From an uncultured Oscillospiraceae bacterium (GTDB taxonomy: Bacteria > Bacillota > Clostridia > Oscillospirales > Oscillospiraceae): a stretch of DNA of 64,000 nucleotides. A program made the translations under genes and the position numbers. The notes beneath the pieces are model-generated. The model was not told the origin of the DNA and did no database searches. It was given only the letters and a program-made list of their open reading frames with translations. Positions 1 to 9,205 of this stretch are shown here, one piece after another. The DNA is taken from contig CAKUHU010000008.1 of assembly GCA_934659425.1 (NCBI GenBank), positions 1 through 64,000 on the forward strand, written 5' to 3'. Numbering within the stretch: position 1 is the first letter of the stretch; every line of letters starts with the position of its first letter.

Positions 1-111
1 GGGAAACTTCACCCACTCGCCCACAAGCTCGCCCTCGTTGTACTTGCCAAGATTGGTGATAAAGGCGGCAAAGGGAAGGACGCCGCCGTATTTTGATTTT
101 GGCGATGACGC
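1..111 (-). CDS. ArdA-like antirestriction protein, 5' fragment running off the left edge
   Basis: Reading the minus strand from 111 to the window edge gives an open frame whose last part contains the motif FITNLGKYNEGELVGEW. This is the characteristic N-terminus of ArdA antirestriction proteins of Firmicute conjugative elements (DNA mimics that block type I restriction enzymes). Only about 25 ArdA-like residues are inside the window. No ATG, GTG or TTG lies between the in-frame stop at 112-114 and the motif, so the normal start is missing or the reading frame is joined to upstream DNA. It directly follows the end of the ACR3-like gene on the same strand, so the junction near 88-95 may be a recombination point. 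The identification rests on a short stretch. Confidence 0.5.
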
Positions 112-807
112 TCAATGCGAAAAGTTCGATCAGCGGGCCGATGACCAGTGTCAGAGAAATGAGCGGTCTGTCCGGAAAAGCCGCCACAGCGATGGCCGAA
201 GGCAAAGGAAAATTTCTTGCCAGTGTAGTGAAATTCAAAGCGACGGTATTCTCGCTGAGCAGCTTTTCGCTGTCTCCAATGAATCGGATCAATAGGAAAT
301 TGACGGCGAAGGAGATGACCAGAGGAATCATCATCTGAAGGAGAGGAATGGGGGAGACATCGAAACGGATGCTCCCGTCAAAAAATAAGAACAAGTAAAT
401 GGGAAAGAGCACGACCTGTAAAAGCAGGTTTAGGGGGAGGATGGAGGTCCCAAACTCCACATTTCCTTTTGTGATCCCGGTAAAAATGAGGTACCAGTTC
501 GTACAGGGCGTGACCGTCAGCATGACAAGTTGCAGATCCAGCGAACGCTGAAAAAAGGCCAGGCCAAGCAAGCAGGCAAATATGGGCGTCCAAAGGACAT
601 TGACCGCCAAGGCGGCCAATGTAAATTTTATATTGCGGAAAGATCCTTTCAGCCTTTGCCCGCCGACAGATAGAAAGACAAAATATAAAAGGAGTATCAG
701 GCACGGCTCGATCAAATAAACGGAGAAGGGGTTAGGTATCCGAGAGCCAATCCGGCCAAGGCGGATAGAATGATAAGAATGGGCTGCAATTTTGCCGACA
801 GATTCAT
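92..807 (-). pseudogene. ACR3/BASS-family arsenite or bile-acid:Na+ symporter-like gene, frameshifted
   Basis: An ATG at 807 begins MNLSAKLQPILIILSALAG, a membrane segment, but the frame stops at about 715. The rest of the protein continues in another frame: LIEPCLILLLYFVFLSVGG, then TPCTNWYLIFTGIT (typical of ACR3 arsenite permeases and relatives), a further series of hydrophobic helices and the late motif LVIGPLIEL. Joining the two frames needs one frameshift between about 716 and 735, next to a run of four C. The joined product of about 240 residues is shorter than a usual ACR3 (about 330). No stop is seen in the second frame before the ArdA-like sequence takes over near 90. It is called a pseudogene; a sequencing error would give the same picture. 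Confidence 0.6.
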
Positions 808-915
808 TTTGAGTTCCCGCAGGATGTTTGTTATAGATGACAGCTATATCATTCTGCCACCAAAAACAAGTTTTGTCATGGGCATTTGGCCTGTAAAACG
901 GTTCTGTAAAAAGAG

Positions 916-945
916 AAAGGGCGTCCCCCGCGGGGGACGCCCTTT
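916..945. terminator. Hairpin at the end of the DUF1576 gene
   Basis: Perfect inverted repeat with 15-bp arms (916-930 and 931-945) rich in GC, overlapping the stop codon of the DUF1576 gene. On the minus strand it is followed after four bases by a T-run, on the plus strand by TTTT, so it could end transcripts from both sides. Confidence 0.7.
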
Positions 946-2294
946 TATGGTTCCTTGTGAGTTGGGCAGGAAGGAGAGATGGGATCGTTGTGCTCAAAGG
1001 AGTCAAAGTAATCCTCATCCTGAAGGACCGGCCTGTTGTGCCGGACAATAGCCATGATGGTGGGGTAAAGTACGATGGCGATCAATCCGCCCGAATAGCC
1101 GTTATTGTAGAGATTGATACCTTCCACCGGGGTTCCGGCGTGGAGGACTACCGAGGAGTGGAGAAAGCCGGCCAGGATGCCGAAGGGCCATCCAAAATAG
1201 CCTGAGATGGGTGCCAGGGTGGTGCAGAAAAGTCCTGCCAGCTGGACAGCGGAATCATCCAAACTCCACTGCATAGTGATCCCGCCAATGATGACGCCTA
1301 AGATGACAGGAGTGATATTCCGGCAGTGCTTTCCGTAGGCGGAGAAGCCGATGATGGTAAAGATGCCGCCCAACGTGGGGCCGTTGAGATCCCCGCCGAT
1401 GGCCAAGATGTAGAGCGTGCCGATGAGCCCGTTGATGCCCATGTTAATCAGCACAGGGGCAGCGCCGTAAATACGTAAAAAGTCATTGGGCGCCCGGCCG
1501 GTGGAGTGCAGAAGGAGGCGGTAGCCGGCCCAGGCGGCCCAGGGGGGACGACCGGCAAAGAAAAACCCGGCTACAATGAATATGACACACAGGCTGACGA
1601 TAAAGATCCCCAGCGGCAGATTATACCCCGTGGCCCAATAGTGGGCGGTGGTGGGCGCCTTGCCCATCGAGTCCATCACCGGAACCAGCATCATGGCCAC
1701 CAAGCCGCAGGCAAAGCCCATGTTGTAGAGGTTCATACCGTTTTGGATGCGGTATGTATAGGCGGACAGGGAGGGAAGGATAAAGCCGATACAGATCCCC
1801 AACAAGATCCCGTAGAAAAATCCGCTCCCATCCCCGGAAAAACAAACATAGCTGACCACGGGGGAGAGGGAGGTGGACAGCAGGGCCACGTTGGAATATT
1901 TCACAAAGGGTTCCCGGCGAAAATGGGCATATAGAAAGGTGCCCAAAATAATGGGCCAGATGTTGAAGATATTTTTTCCAAAGAGGGAAAAACCACCCAT
2001 CAACCCTAAGGTGATAATGGTGTAACCGTTGAGGGGATCCTTGACCAGCCAGAGAATGAACAAAGTGGCCAGGAGCACAAGGGCGGAATTGAAAAATGCC
2101 GCCCCAACCCCCACCAGGGCAACATAGTCGGTGATGAGGGAATCCTCTTTCAATATGATTTGCTGTAGCCCGGTCAGAATGTGGGATGGGGAGTCAAATA
2201 AAAAGGCCAGCACGATCAAAAGAGCACAGTAAGATAGGGTCGTAGGATAGATCTTGCCATAGCGTATCGGTTTTCCCGGCGTGTGCCTCCACAT
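945..2294 (-). CDS. DUF1576 family polytopic membrane protein
   Basis: 449-residue very hydrophobic protein with about 12 predicted membrane segments. The two halves resemble each other: FSLFGKNIFNIWPIILGTFLY (about residues 105-125) and the FSAYGKHCRNITPVILG stretch (about 315-331) occupy equivalent places, which fits an internal duplication as in inverted- or direct-repeat transporters. Repeated LYNNGYSGG / LYNMGFACG motifs follow each half. The family (DUF1576) is common in Clostridia and has no established function; a transport role is an inference from the topology. It is a single gene, followed by its own terminator and separated by only 21 bases from the ribF stop upstream, so it may be read with the ribF operon. 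Confidence 0.8.
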   Translation of the reverse strand: MWRHTPGKPIRYGKIYPTTLSYCALLIVLAFLFDSPSHILTGLQQIILKEDSLITDYVALVGVGAAFFNSALVLLATLFILWLVKDPLNGYTIITLGLMGGFSLFGKNIFNIWPIILGTFLYAHFRREPFVKYSNVALLSTSLSPVVSYVCFSGDGSGFFYGILLGICIGFILPSLSAYTYRIQNGMNLYNMGFACGLVAMMLVPVMDSMGKAPTTAHYWATGYNLPLGIFIVSLCVIFIVAGFFFAGRPPWAAWAGYRLLLHSTGRAPNDFLRIYGAAPVLINMGINGLIGTLYILAIGGDLNGPTLGGIFTIIGFSAYGKHCRNITPVILGVIIGGITMQWSLDDSAVQLAGLFCTTLAPISGYFGWPFGILAGFLHSSVVLHAGTPVEGINLYNNGYSGGLIAIVLYPTIMAIVRHNRPVLQDEDYFDSFEHNDPISPSCPTHKEP

Positions 2295-2315
2295 AATATG
2301 TCCTTGTCCTTTCCA

Positions 2316-3224
2316 TTAAGGGCAATTTACAGCAAAGAATTCTTCTGTCTGCCGCGCGTTGTGCATGACTTCTGTTCGCAGCTCCTCTAGTGTACCAAAT
2401 TTTCTCTCTGGGCGCAAGTAGTGATAGAACTCTATGCGTATATTCTGTCCGTACAAATCGCCGTCGAAGTGGAGGAGGAAGCCCTCCACAGTCAGATTGC
2501 TGCCGTCATTCACGGTGGGGCGGATCCCCACATTGGTCACAGCGGGACGGCTGTCCCCGTTTTCAAAGACAGCCTGCGTGGCATATACTCCCCGGGCAGG
2601 CACAAGGATATGAGGCGGGAAGTGAAGGTTTACAGTGGGAAACCCTAAAGAAGAGCCCAGCTTTTTGCCATGGGTAACGGTGTCGGTGAGAACGTAAGGA
2701 TGGCCCAGGAAGCGGACAGCCCGGTCCATCTCCCCTTGGGCGATCAAGGTGCGGATATAGGTGGAGGAGACAGTGATGTCATCCTTTTCCACCTTGGGCA
2801 CGATGTCACAGCCGATGCCCAACTCCCGGCACAGCTCCCGGAGCCGTTGGGGATTGCCCTCTCCCTTATAGCCGAAGTGGTAGTCGTGGCCGGCTACCAG
2901 GTGGATGGCGTGGTGCTCTTTAACCAAAAGCTCGGTGACAAATTCTCTCCAAGGGGTTTTCATCATCCGCTGGTCATAGTGGCCAATGATGACGTCTTGG
3001 ATATCATAGCACCGGCGCATCAGCCCCGCACGGTCGGCGGGAGTGGAGAGGAGGGGCGTAGGCGAGCCGGTGATAAAGCTGGAGGGATGGGTGTCAAAAG
3101 TGAACGCGGAGGGAACCGCGCCAAGCTCTTGTGATCGTTGAACGCAGAGGGAGAGCAGGGCGCCGTGGCCGATGTGGACCCCGTCGAAAAAGCCCAGGGC
3201 GATCACTCGTTTCTTGTGTTCCAT
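2316..3224 (-). CDS. ribF: Bifunctional riboflavin kinase / FAD synthetase RibF
   Basis: 302 residues, the usual RibF length. The N-terminal FAD synthetase (nucleotidyltransferase) domain shows ALGFFDGVHIGH (residues 9-20) and a central SSTYIR motif; the C-terminal riboflavin kinase domain starts near residue 185 with GSSLGFPTVNL. The enzyme phosphorylates riboflavin to FMN and adenylylates FMN to FAD in the cytoplasm. It is the last gene of rbfA-nrnA-truB-ribF, starting 5 bases after the truB stop, an arrangement widely conserved in Firmicutes. Start ATG at 3224. Confidence 0.95.
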   Translation of the reverse strand: MEHKKRVIALGFFDGVHIGHGALLSLCVQRSQELGAVPSAFTFDTHPSSFITGSPTPLLSTPADRAGLMRRCYDIQDVIIGHYDQRMMKTPWREFVTELLVKEHHAIHLVAGHDYHFGYKGEGNPQRLRELCRELGIGCDIVPKVEKDDITVSSTYIRTLIAQGEMDRAVRFLGHPYVLTDTVTHGKKLGSSLGFPTVNLHFPPHILVPARGVYATQAVFENGDSRPAVTNVGIRPTVNDGSNLTVEGFLLHFDGDLYGQNIRIEFYHYLRPERKFGTLEELRTEVMHNARQTEEFFAVNCP

Positions 3225-3229
3225 GTATA

Positions 3230-4102
3230 TCAGACCTCGTAAAAACTCTTGATGGTGGTTAATTTACCCTGCTTTGCCCGGCTGAGGGACAGAAAGGAGC
3301 CGTCCGCGCCATAGACCCGGTATTCCCCGTCAGCAAGCCGGGGGAGGGAGAGGGACATGCCGTTGCGGACCTTTTTTTCCCCGCTGGCCTGCAGTCTGAG
3401 AGGGGGGCAGTCCCGAAAAAGCTGATCCACAGGCCGGAGCAGTGTAGCCGGATCAGGGGCGGCCTCTATCTCGGATAGGGAAACGGCGTCGTCCAGGGAA
3501 AAGCCGCAGGCCTCCGTTCGGATCAGGGAGGACATGCAGCCGCCGCAGCCCAGGTGCATTCCAATGTCGTGGCAGAGGGTGCGGATATAAGTACCCTTAG
3601 AGCAGCGGACCCGAAGGAGGAAGTCGCCGTCGGGGGAGGGCGCGTCTAAAAGTTCCAAGGCAAAGATGGTGACCTGACGGGGCTTCCGCTCCACCTCCAC
3701 GCCCTTTCTGGCCAGCTCGTAGAGCTTTTTTCCCTGGATTTTTACAGCGGAGTACATGGGGGGAAGCTGTTGGATGGGGCCGCGAAAGAGGGACAAGGTG
3801 GCCTCCACCTCCGAGCGGGAGAAGGAGGCTGGGCGGGTCTCCAAAATCTGGCCAGAGGTGTCCTGGGTATTGGTGGTGAGCCCCAGACGAAGTCCAGCCA
3901 CATATTCCTTTTCCCCAGTTTCCGCAAAGGGGACGGCCCGGGTGGCCCGGCCCACAAAAACGGGGAGAACGCCGGTGGCCATGGGGTCCAGGGTGCCGGC
4001 GTGCCCGACACGTTTTTCGTGAAAAATGCCCCGGAGCTTGGCGCACACGTCCATGCTGGTCCAGCCGGAGGGCTTGTGAATGATGATGACGCCGCTTGGC
4101 AT
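3230..4102 (-). CDS. truB: tRNA pseudouridine(55) synthase TruB
   Basis: 290 residues. The catalytic region GHAGTLDPMATGVLPV (about 34-49) holds the invariant aspartate; SKGTYIRTLCHDIG (about 188-201) is the second TruB signature. A C-terminal PUA-like tail (about 230-290) follows. The enzyme makes pseudouridine 55 in the T-loop of tRNAs. It lies between nrnA and ribF in the conserved rbfA-nrnA-truB-ribF order. Confidence 0.96.
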   Translation of the reverse strand: MPSGVIIIHKPSGWTSMDVCAKLRGIFHEKRVGHAGTLDPMATGVLPVFVGRATRAVPFAETGEKEYVAGLRLGLTTNTQDTSGQILETRPASFSRSEVEATLSLFRGPIQQLPPMYSAVKIQGKKLYELARKGVEVERKPRQVTIFALELLDAPSPDGDFLLRVRCSKGTYIRTLCHDIGMHLGCGGCMSSLIRTEACGFSLDDAVSLSEIEAAPDPATLLRPVDQLFRDCPPLRLQASGEKKVRNGMSLSLPRLADGEYRVYGADGSFLSLSRAKQGKLTTIKSFYEV

Positions 4103-4146
4103 TGCCTTACCTCTCGTTTCCTCGGTATCGTGACATGGAAGGGAAA

Positions 4147-5100
4147 TTATTTTTCCTTTTGTATGGACTGAATGGCCTGTAAAATGGCCCTTTTGGCGTC
4201 ATCTACCGAGCCTGCCACCGTGCAGCCGGCGGCAGCGGCGTGTCCGCCGCCGCCCAGGAGGGCGCATACATGGGATGCGTTCAGGTCGGCGCCGGTGCGG
4301 ACGGACAGCTTGCACTCGCCGGGGCGCAGCTCCCGGATGGTGACGGCGGTGTGAACGCCCTCCAACTGCCCCACGAAGGCCGCAATATCCTCCAGATCCT
4401 CCTCTTGGATCCCCAGCTCGGTGCGGTCGGCCAGGGTGACAGAGGCCAGGGCGGTCTGCCCCCCGTCATGGAGCTCTAAAGTCTCCATGATGCGGCCCTC
4501 CATCCGCAGACGGCGGTAGCTCTTGGTGCGGAAGTGCCGCTTGTTGATCCCGGCGGCGTCGATGCCGGTCTCCATCAGTGCCGCGGCCACCCGGTGGGTG
4601 TTGGGGGAGGTGTTGGAGTACATAAAGCAGCCGGTATCGGTGGAGATGGCCAAATAGAGGGGGAGGGCAATGGAGGCATCCACCGGGAACCACAGGGAGA
4701 TGAGCTGGTAGAGGATCTCTCCGCAGGCGGCCTTGTCGGACTCCACGCAGTTGAAGGCGGCAAAGCCGGTGTTGGAGGGGTGGTGGTCGATGGCCAGATC
4801 CACCTTGCCCCTATAGCCTTCCGCACTGGCGGGGAAGAGCCCCTCGCTGGCGATATCCACCGCCGCCACGGTCTCAGGGACAAAGTCCCGGGGGGCCAGC
4901 AGTCCCTCCCAGTAGGGGGTGAAGAGGGCGGTGGCGTCCTCGTTGGGCAGGATCCAGGCGGTCTTGCCCAGCTTTCTGAGAGCCCTGCAAAGGGCTACGG
5001 CGCAGCCGATGGCGTCTCCGTCAGGCCGCTTGTGGGTGAGGATGAGATAGCTGTCCCGGCCCTGAAGCCAGTCGGCAGCCTCGCGGTAGGTCAGATTCAT
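4147..5100 (-). CDS. nrnA: DHH/DHHA1 phosphoesterase, NrnA type (oligoribonuclease / pAp phosphatase)
   Basis: 317 residues. The DHH domain shows THKRPDGDAIG (about 23-33), a second metal site around VDIAS, and the name-giving motif AIDHHPSN (about 107-114). The C-terminal DHHA1 domain ends with the glycine-rich GGGGHAAAAG. By family, it degrades short oligoribonucleotides to mononucleotides and dephosphorylates pAp, replacing Orn in Firmicutes. Starts 10 bases downstream of the rbfA stop and is co-directional with truB. Confidence 0.92.
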   Translation of the reverse strand: MNLTYREAADWLQGRDSYLILTHKRPDGDAIGCAVALCRALRKLGKTAWILPNEDATALFTPYWEGLLAPRDFVPETVAAVDIASEGLFPASAEGYRGKVDLAIDHHPSNTGFAAFNCVESDKAACGEILYQLISLWFPVDASIALPLYLAISTDTGCFMYSNTSPNTHRVAAALMETGIDAAGINKRHFRTKSYRRLRMEGRIMETLELHDGGQTALASVTLADRTELGIQEEDLEDIAAFVGQLEGVHTAVTIRELRPGECKLSVRTGADLNASHVCALLGGGGHAAAAGCTVAGSVDDAKRAILQAIQSIQKEK

Positions 5101-5110
5101 AAGCTTCTCC

Positions 5111-5449
5111 TTACTTGTCCAGGTTTTCGATCATCTTGAGGATGTGGGCGCCCTTGTCAATGGAATCATCCCGCAGGAAGGTGAGCTCCGGCGTGGCCCG
5201 GAGGGACAGGGCGTGGCCCAACTCCCGGCGGAGATAGCCGGAGGCGGACTTCAGGCCCTTGACCACCTGGTCGGCATCGGACTTATCCAGGACGCTGACG
5301 TAGATCTTGGCGTATTTCAGATCGGCGGTGGTGTCCACCCGGGTGATGGAAATGAGGCCGTGGACCCGGGGGTCCTTGACGGTGCGGATGAGCTCGGAGA
5401 GGGTGCGCTGGATCTCTTCGTTGATGCGGCCCATACGGGTAGCGGACAT
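5111..5449 (-). CDS. rbfA: 30S ribosome-binding factor RbfA
   Basis: 112 residues with the KH-like RbfA fold: RINEEIQRTLSELI at the N-terminus and KDPRVHGLISIT in the middle. It binds pre-16S rRNA during late 30S maturation. The ATG at 5449 is chosen over a GTG three codons upstream (5458) because the ribosome-binding site GAGGTG overlaps that GTG and lies about 7 bases before the ATG. In most Firmicutes rbfA follows infB directly; here 482 bases with many hairpins intervene. Confidence 0.93.
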   Translation of the reverse strand: MSATRMGRINEEIQRTLSELIRTVKDPRVHGLISITRVDTTADLKYAKIYVSVLDKSDADQVVKGLKSASGYLRRELGHALSLRATPELTFLRDDSIDKGAHILKMIENLDK

Positions 5450-5893
5450 AGGATTCACCTCTTATTTTCAGATTTTTCGCCTTGGCAGGCGGAGAGCGCT
5501 GGGGACCATCTTTTCCACATGGAAAAGATGGCACCCCAGCCCCCCGGAAAAAATGTCAGAGGGGGAGATTTCGATTTTCCCCCCCTGGCCTCCCCCTTGA
5601 AACGATCAACGAGGGGGAATTGCGGTTCCCCCTCGTTGGAAACACCCAGAAACCCTTTTTGATTCAGGTTGTGAGCCGGAGCCCCGCACTTTGTGGCGGC
5701 GCTCCGGCACCGTGGCCCGTTTGTCTTACTTCGTAGTGCAAAACGGGCCATAAGCCTGACCTAAGGACGGCCTGGGAAAGTTTCCAAAGGAGATGGCTCG
5801 CAGGTCCACGCCTTTGGTCGCTGGGGGATGGAGGCCAGGGGCTTCCATTGGGGCTTTGCCTGACTGCCGTCTTCTTGTGGGATTGACTGGATT
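5450..5893. repeat. Hairpin-rich intergenic segment between infB and rbfA
   Basis: No credible gene. It contains at least four strong inverted repeats in a row: 5508-5533 (12-bp perfect arms), about 5608-5642 (arms around the CAACGAGGGGGAA / TTCCCCCTCGTTG pair), about 5671-5709 (arms GCCGGAGC / GCTCCGGC) and about 5713-5750 (arms GGCCCGTTT / AAACGGGCC). None is followed by a proper T-run, so they are unlike simple terminators. Dense intergenic palindromes of this kind resemble REP/BIME-like dispersed repeats. A clear promoter for rbfA was not found. Confidence 0.5.
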
Positions 5894-5923
5894 AAAAAAG
5901 GGACGGGCAGAGCGCCCGCCCCT
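5894..5923 (-). terminator. Terminator of the rimP-nusA-infB operon
   Basis: On the minus strand a GC-rich hairpin (GGGCGGGCGC / GCCCGTCCC type arms, 5900-5923) is followed by six T. It lies 9 bases after the infB stop codon. Confidence 0.8.
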
Positions 5924-5931
5924 CTACAGGC

Positions 5932-8304
5932 TTACTGTACTTCGATCTGCTCCATCAGGAAGGCCTCGATTACGTCGCCCTCCTTGATGTCTTGCCACTT
6001 CTCAAAGGTGATGCCGCACTCGTAGCCCTGGGCTACCTCCTTCACGCTGTCCTTGAAGCGCTGAAGGGAGGCGATGGAGCCGTCGTAGATGACCACGTTG
6101 TCCCGGAGCAGACGCATCTGGGCGCCCCGCTGTATCCGGCCATTGGTGACGTAGCAGCCGGCCACCATGCCCACGCCGGTGATGCGGAAGACGTTGCGCA
6201 CCTCGGCCTGACCCAACTCCACCTCCCGGAATTTGGGGGAGAGCATGCCCTTCATGGCCGCCTCGATCTCGTTGATGCAGTCGTAGATGACCCGGTACAT
6301 CCGCATATCCACGTGATCCCGGGCGGCGGAGGTCTTGGCGTTGCCGTCGGGCCGGACGTTGAAGCCTACGATGATGGCGTTGGAAGTAGCCGCCAGCATG
6401 ACGTCGCTCTCGCTGATGGCACCCACGGCGCAGTGGATGACCCGCACCCGCACCTCCTCGTTGGAAATTTTCTCCAGGGAGGCCTTGACCGCCTCTGCGG
6501 AACCCTGGACGTCGGCCTTGACGATGATGTTCAGGGTCTTCATCTCGCCCTGCTGGATCTGGCTAAACAGATCCTCCAGGGTCACCTTGCCCTGGGACCC
6601 AGTGGCGGCCATCTTCTGGTCATGCTTGCGCTGTTCTGCCAGCTCCCGGGCCATCCGCTCATCGGCCACGGCGTGGAAGTCGTCGCCCGCCTCGGGGACC
6701 TCGGCCATGCCGATAATCTCCACCGGTACAGAAGGACCGGCGTGTTCCACCTTCTCGCCGGCGGCGTTGGTCATGGCCCGGACCCGGCCCACGGCGGTGC
6801 CGGCGATGATGACGTCGCCCTGGTTCAGGGTGCCGTTCTGGACCAGCAGGGTGGCCACAGGGCCCCGACCCTTGTCCAGCCGGGCCTCCACCACGGCACC
6901 GTGGGCGGTGCGGTTGGGGTTGGCCTTCAGCTCCCGCATCTCGGCGGTCAGGGTGACCATCTCCAGCAGATTGTCGATGCCCTCGCCCGTCTTGGCAGAG
7001 ATGGGACAGATGATGGTTTCGCCGCCCCACTCCTCGGGGACCAGCTCATACTCGGTGAGTTGCTGCTTGATCCGGTCGGGGTTGGCCTCCGGCTTATCCA
7101 TCTTGTTGATGGCCACGATGATGGGAATCTCGGCAGCCTTGGCGTGATTGATGGACTCCACCGTCTGGGGCATGATGCCATCATCGGCGGCCACCACCAA
7201 GATGGCGATGTCGGTGATCATGGCACCCCGAGCTCGCATGGCGGTGAAGGCCTCGTGGCCGGGGGTGTCCAGGAAGGTGATGGGCTTGCCGTCTACCTCT
7301 ACCTGGTAGGCGCCGATGTGCTGGGTGATGCCGCCGGCCTCACCCTCGGTGACGTGGGCGTTGCGGATATAGTCCAGCAAAGAGGTCTTGCCGTGGTCCA
7401 CGTGGCCCATGACCACTACCACCGGGGCCCGGGTCACCAGATCCTCGGCCTTGTCCTCGGCAGTGTCGATGAGCCGCTCCTCGATGGTGACGATGACCTC
7501 CTTCTCCACCTTGCAGCCCATCTCCTCGGCGATAATGGCGGCGGTGTCGAAGTCAATAACATCGCTCATGGAGGCCATTACGCCGTTTTTCATCAGGGTC
7601 TTGACCACCTCAGCGCCTGTTTTCTTCATCCGGGAGGCTAACTCTCCTACGGCGATCTCGTCGGGGATCTTTACGGTGACAGGGGCCTTTTTGGCGATCT
7701 CCAGCTGGAGCTTCCGGAGTTTCTCCTGCTCCTCCTGGCGGCGCTTGTTGCCGCCGAAGCTGCTCCGGCGCTGGGCGTTGCGTCCCCGGAATTTTTCCCG
7801 GCCCGCGTCCATCTGCTTGGTTTTGGACGAGGCGATACGCTCCAGCTTCTCATCGTACTTGTCCAGGTTCACATTGCCGCCCTTCCGGGTGTCCACCAGC
7901 TTCTTCTCAGGGACCCGGGTGGCGGGGCGCTGACCTTGAGGCTGCTCCTTGGCAGTGGGCTGGGCCTGGGGCTTTCTCGGGGCGGGCTGCTGGGATGTGG
8001 GAGCCTTGGCAGGCACGGCTTTGGGAGCCGAAGCGGTCTGCTGGGGCTGCTTAGGCGGCTCCTTGGATTCAGGCTTGGCGGCAGGCTTTGGCTCATGGTA
8101 GACATCGGCAAAAACGCTCTCGATGCTCTCCACCTGGTTATGCTGGGTCAGGTACTCAAAAATGAGGGAGAGCTCGTGCTCGTCAAGAGCCTGCATATGG
8201 TTTTTGGGGGTCGTGGCATACTGGGTGAGGATGTCGACGATCTCCTTGGAGTTGCGTCCAAAATCCTTGGCCACTTCATGGACACGGTATTTGATATTCA
8301 GCAA
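5932..8304 (-). CDS. infB: Translation initiation factor IF-2
   Basis: 790 residues. An N-terminal IF2-N helix domain ([12 protein letters not shown]) is followed by a Pro/Ala/Gln/Lys-rich linker, a second IF2-N domain, then the G domain with P-loop [19 protein letters not shown] (G3) and NKMD (G4), and C-terminal domains that carry fMet-tRNA. The start is a TTG at 8304: the ribosome-binding site GGAGGTGG lies about 5 bases upstream and the protein then begins MLNIKYRV as in related IF-2s. An ATG at 8373 in frame lies upstream of that site and is not used by this reading. Last gene of the rimP operon. Confidence 0.95.
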   Translation of the reverse strand: MLNIKYRVHEVAKDFGRNSKEIVDILTQYATTPKNHMQALDEHELSLIFEYLTQHNQVESIESVFADVYHEPKPAAKPESKEPPKQPQQTASAPKAVPAKAPTSQQPAPRKPQAQPTAKEQPQGQRPATRVPEKKLVDTRKGGNVNLDKYDEKLERIASSKTKQMDAGREKFRGRNAQRRSSFGGNKRRQEEQEKLRKLQLEIAKKAPVTVKIPDEIAVGELASRMKKTGAEVVKTLMKNGVMASMSDVIDFDTAAIIAEEMGCKVEKEVIVTIEERLIDTAEDKAEDLVTRAPVVVVMGHVDHGKTSLLDYIRNAHVTEGEAGGITQHIGAYQVEVDGKPITFLDTPGHEAFTAMRARGAMITDIAILVVAADDGIMPQTVESINHAKAAEIPIIVAINKMDKPEANPDRIKQQLTEYELVPEEWGGETIICPISAKTGEGIDNLLEMVTLTAEMRELKANPNRTAHGAVVEARLDKGRGPVATLLVQNGTLNQGDVIIAGTAVGRVRAMTNAAGEKVEHAGPSVPVEIIGMAEVPEAGDDFHAVADERMARELAEQRKHDQKMAATGSQGKVTLEDLFSQIQQGEMKTLNIIVKADVQGSAEAVKASLEKISNEEVRVRVIHCAVGAISESDVMLAATSNAIIVGFNVRPDGNAKTSAARDHVDMRMYRVIYDCINEIEAAMKGMLSPKFREVELGQAEVRNVFRITGVGMVAGCYVTNGRIQRGAQMRLLRDNVVIYDGSIASLQRFKDSVKEVAQGYECGITFEKWQDIKEGDVIEAFLMEQIEVQ

Positions 8305-8416
8305 ATGAGCCACCTCCGTATGGGGGACTTGCGCCAATGAGAAAAGGGGAGAAGGGTTCTCCGCCTTTCGCATTGGAACAAGCCCGTTTGATTGTTCTTT
8401 TCTTCCTGTCTGATAC

Positions 8417-8878
8417 TCATGACTTTTTTTCGCCTGCAGGAGGCGCCGCCCAAGGCTTGCGCCGCTGTGACTGGAGGGCCTTTTCTTTGATGCGGCGTTC
8501 CTTCTGGCGGCGGTGGAGCTTTTCCGCCTTCTGCTCTAATTTTTCAGCGGCCTCACCGTAGCGAGAGGGTTCCAGCTGGGCCAGCTTTTTGGCTGCTGCT
8601 GCGGCCAGACCGGTGTCGGTCAGGGCTAAAATCGCACAGGAGGAGCGGCCCACGGCCCCGCCCAATTCCGACTTGGTCAGGTCAGTGACAAGGGCGGGAC
8701 AATTCCCCGCCTGGCCCAGGCTCTCCCCCCGGCGGAGGGTATTTTCTGAGGCGTCGGCGGCCAACAGGATGAGCCGGGTTTTGTGGGTGCGGGCGGCGAT
8801 GGAGACAGGCTCCTCGCCTATTTCTGCCTGGCCCGCCTTTCGGGCCAAGCCGAGGAGGCCCATGAGACCGTTATCCAT
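8417..8878 (-). CDS. YlxQ-type L7Ae/L30e-like RNA-binding protein
   Basis: 153 residues from the ATG at 8878 ([21 protein letters not shown]), which is the typical start of YlxQ (also called RplGA). The first ~100 residues are an L7Ae-like fold; the rest is a Lys/Arg/Glu-rich tail longer than in Bacillus. The start overlaps the end of ylxR by 8 bases, suggesting coupled translation. By family, it binds RNA kink-turns; its cellular role is unsettled. Position between ylxR and infB is the conserved one. Confidence 0.88.
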   Translation of the reverse strand: MDNGLMGLLGLARKAGQAEIGEEPVSIAARTHKTRLILLAADASENTLRRGESLGQAGNCPALVTDLTKSELGGAVGRSSCAILALTDTGLAAAAAKKLAQLEPSRYGEAAEKLEQKAEKLHRRQKERRIKEKALQSQRRKPWAAPPAGEKKS

Positions 8879-9146
8879 CCTGGTCACCCGCTTCCATCTG
8901 TTCCTCCAGCTGTTCCCAAACCTCGCCGGGGAGGGGAACGGAGAAGGCACGCTCTAAGGCCCGGGATTTCTGGGCCCGCTTCAAACACTCCGGGCTGGGA
9001 CAGACATAGGCCCCCCGGCCCGGCTTTTTTCCTTTGAAATCCAGAGAAATCTCTCCTTCCGGAGAGCGGACCACCCGAATCAGTTCCGGCTTTGGCTTAT
9101 GCTCCCGGCAGCCGACACACTGGCGCAGGGGTATCTTTTTGGGCAT
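8871..9146 (-). CDS. YlxR family (DUF448) nucleic-acid-binding protein
   Basis: 91 residues from ATG 9146 (MPKKIPLRQCVGCREHKPK). The CVGCR motif and the later GRGAYVC / C pair are the YlxR signature. The family sits in the nusA-infB operon of most Firmicutes and is implicated in RNase P or transcription control in single studies. Directly after nusA (59-base gap) and overlapping ylxQ. Confidence 0.92.
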   Translation of the reverse strand: MPKKIPLRQCVGCREHKPKPELIRVVRSPEGEISLDFKGKKPGRGAYVCPSPECLKRAQKSRALERAFSVPLPGEVWEQLEEQMEAGDQDG

Positions 9147-9205
9147 GGCGGAACTCCTTCCCTCAATCACTTGAAAGGGGGACCTCCCACAGGGGGAACC
9201 CCGTT

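Noticed and set aside
5508-5760. Hairpins between infB and rbfA read as terminators
   Set aside because: Arms are strong but no T-run follows any of them; only 5894-5923 qualifies as a terminator.
5992-7641. Long plus-strand open frame opposite infB
   Set aside because: Antisense shadow of a strongly conserved gene; Gly/His/Leu-rich with no domain.
8305-8373. Upstream ATG start of infB
   Set aside because: The ribosome-binding site GGAGGTGG lies inside this extension and is placed for the TTG at 8304.
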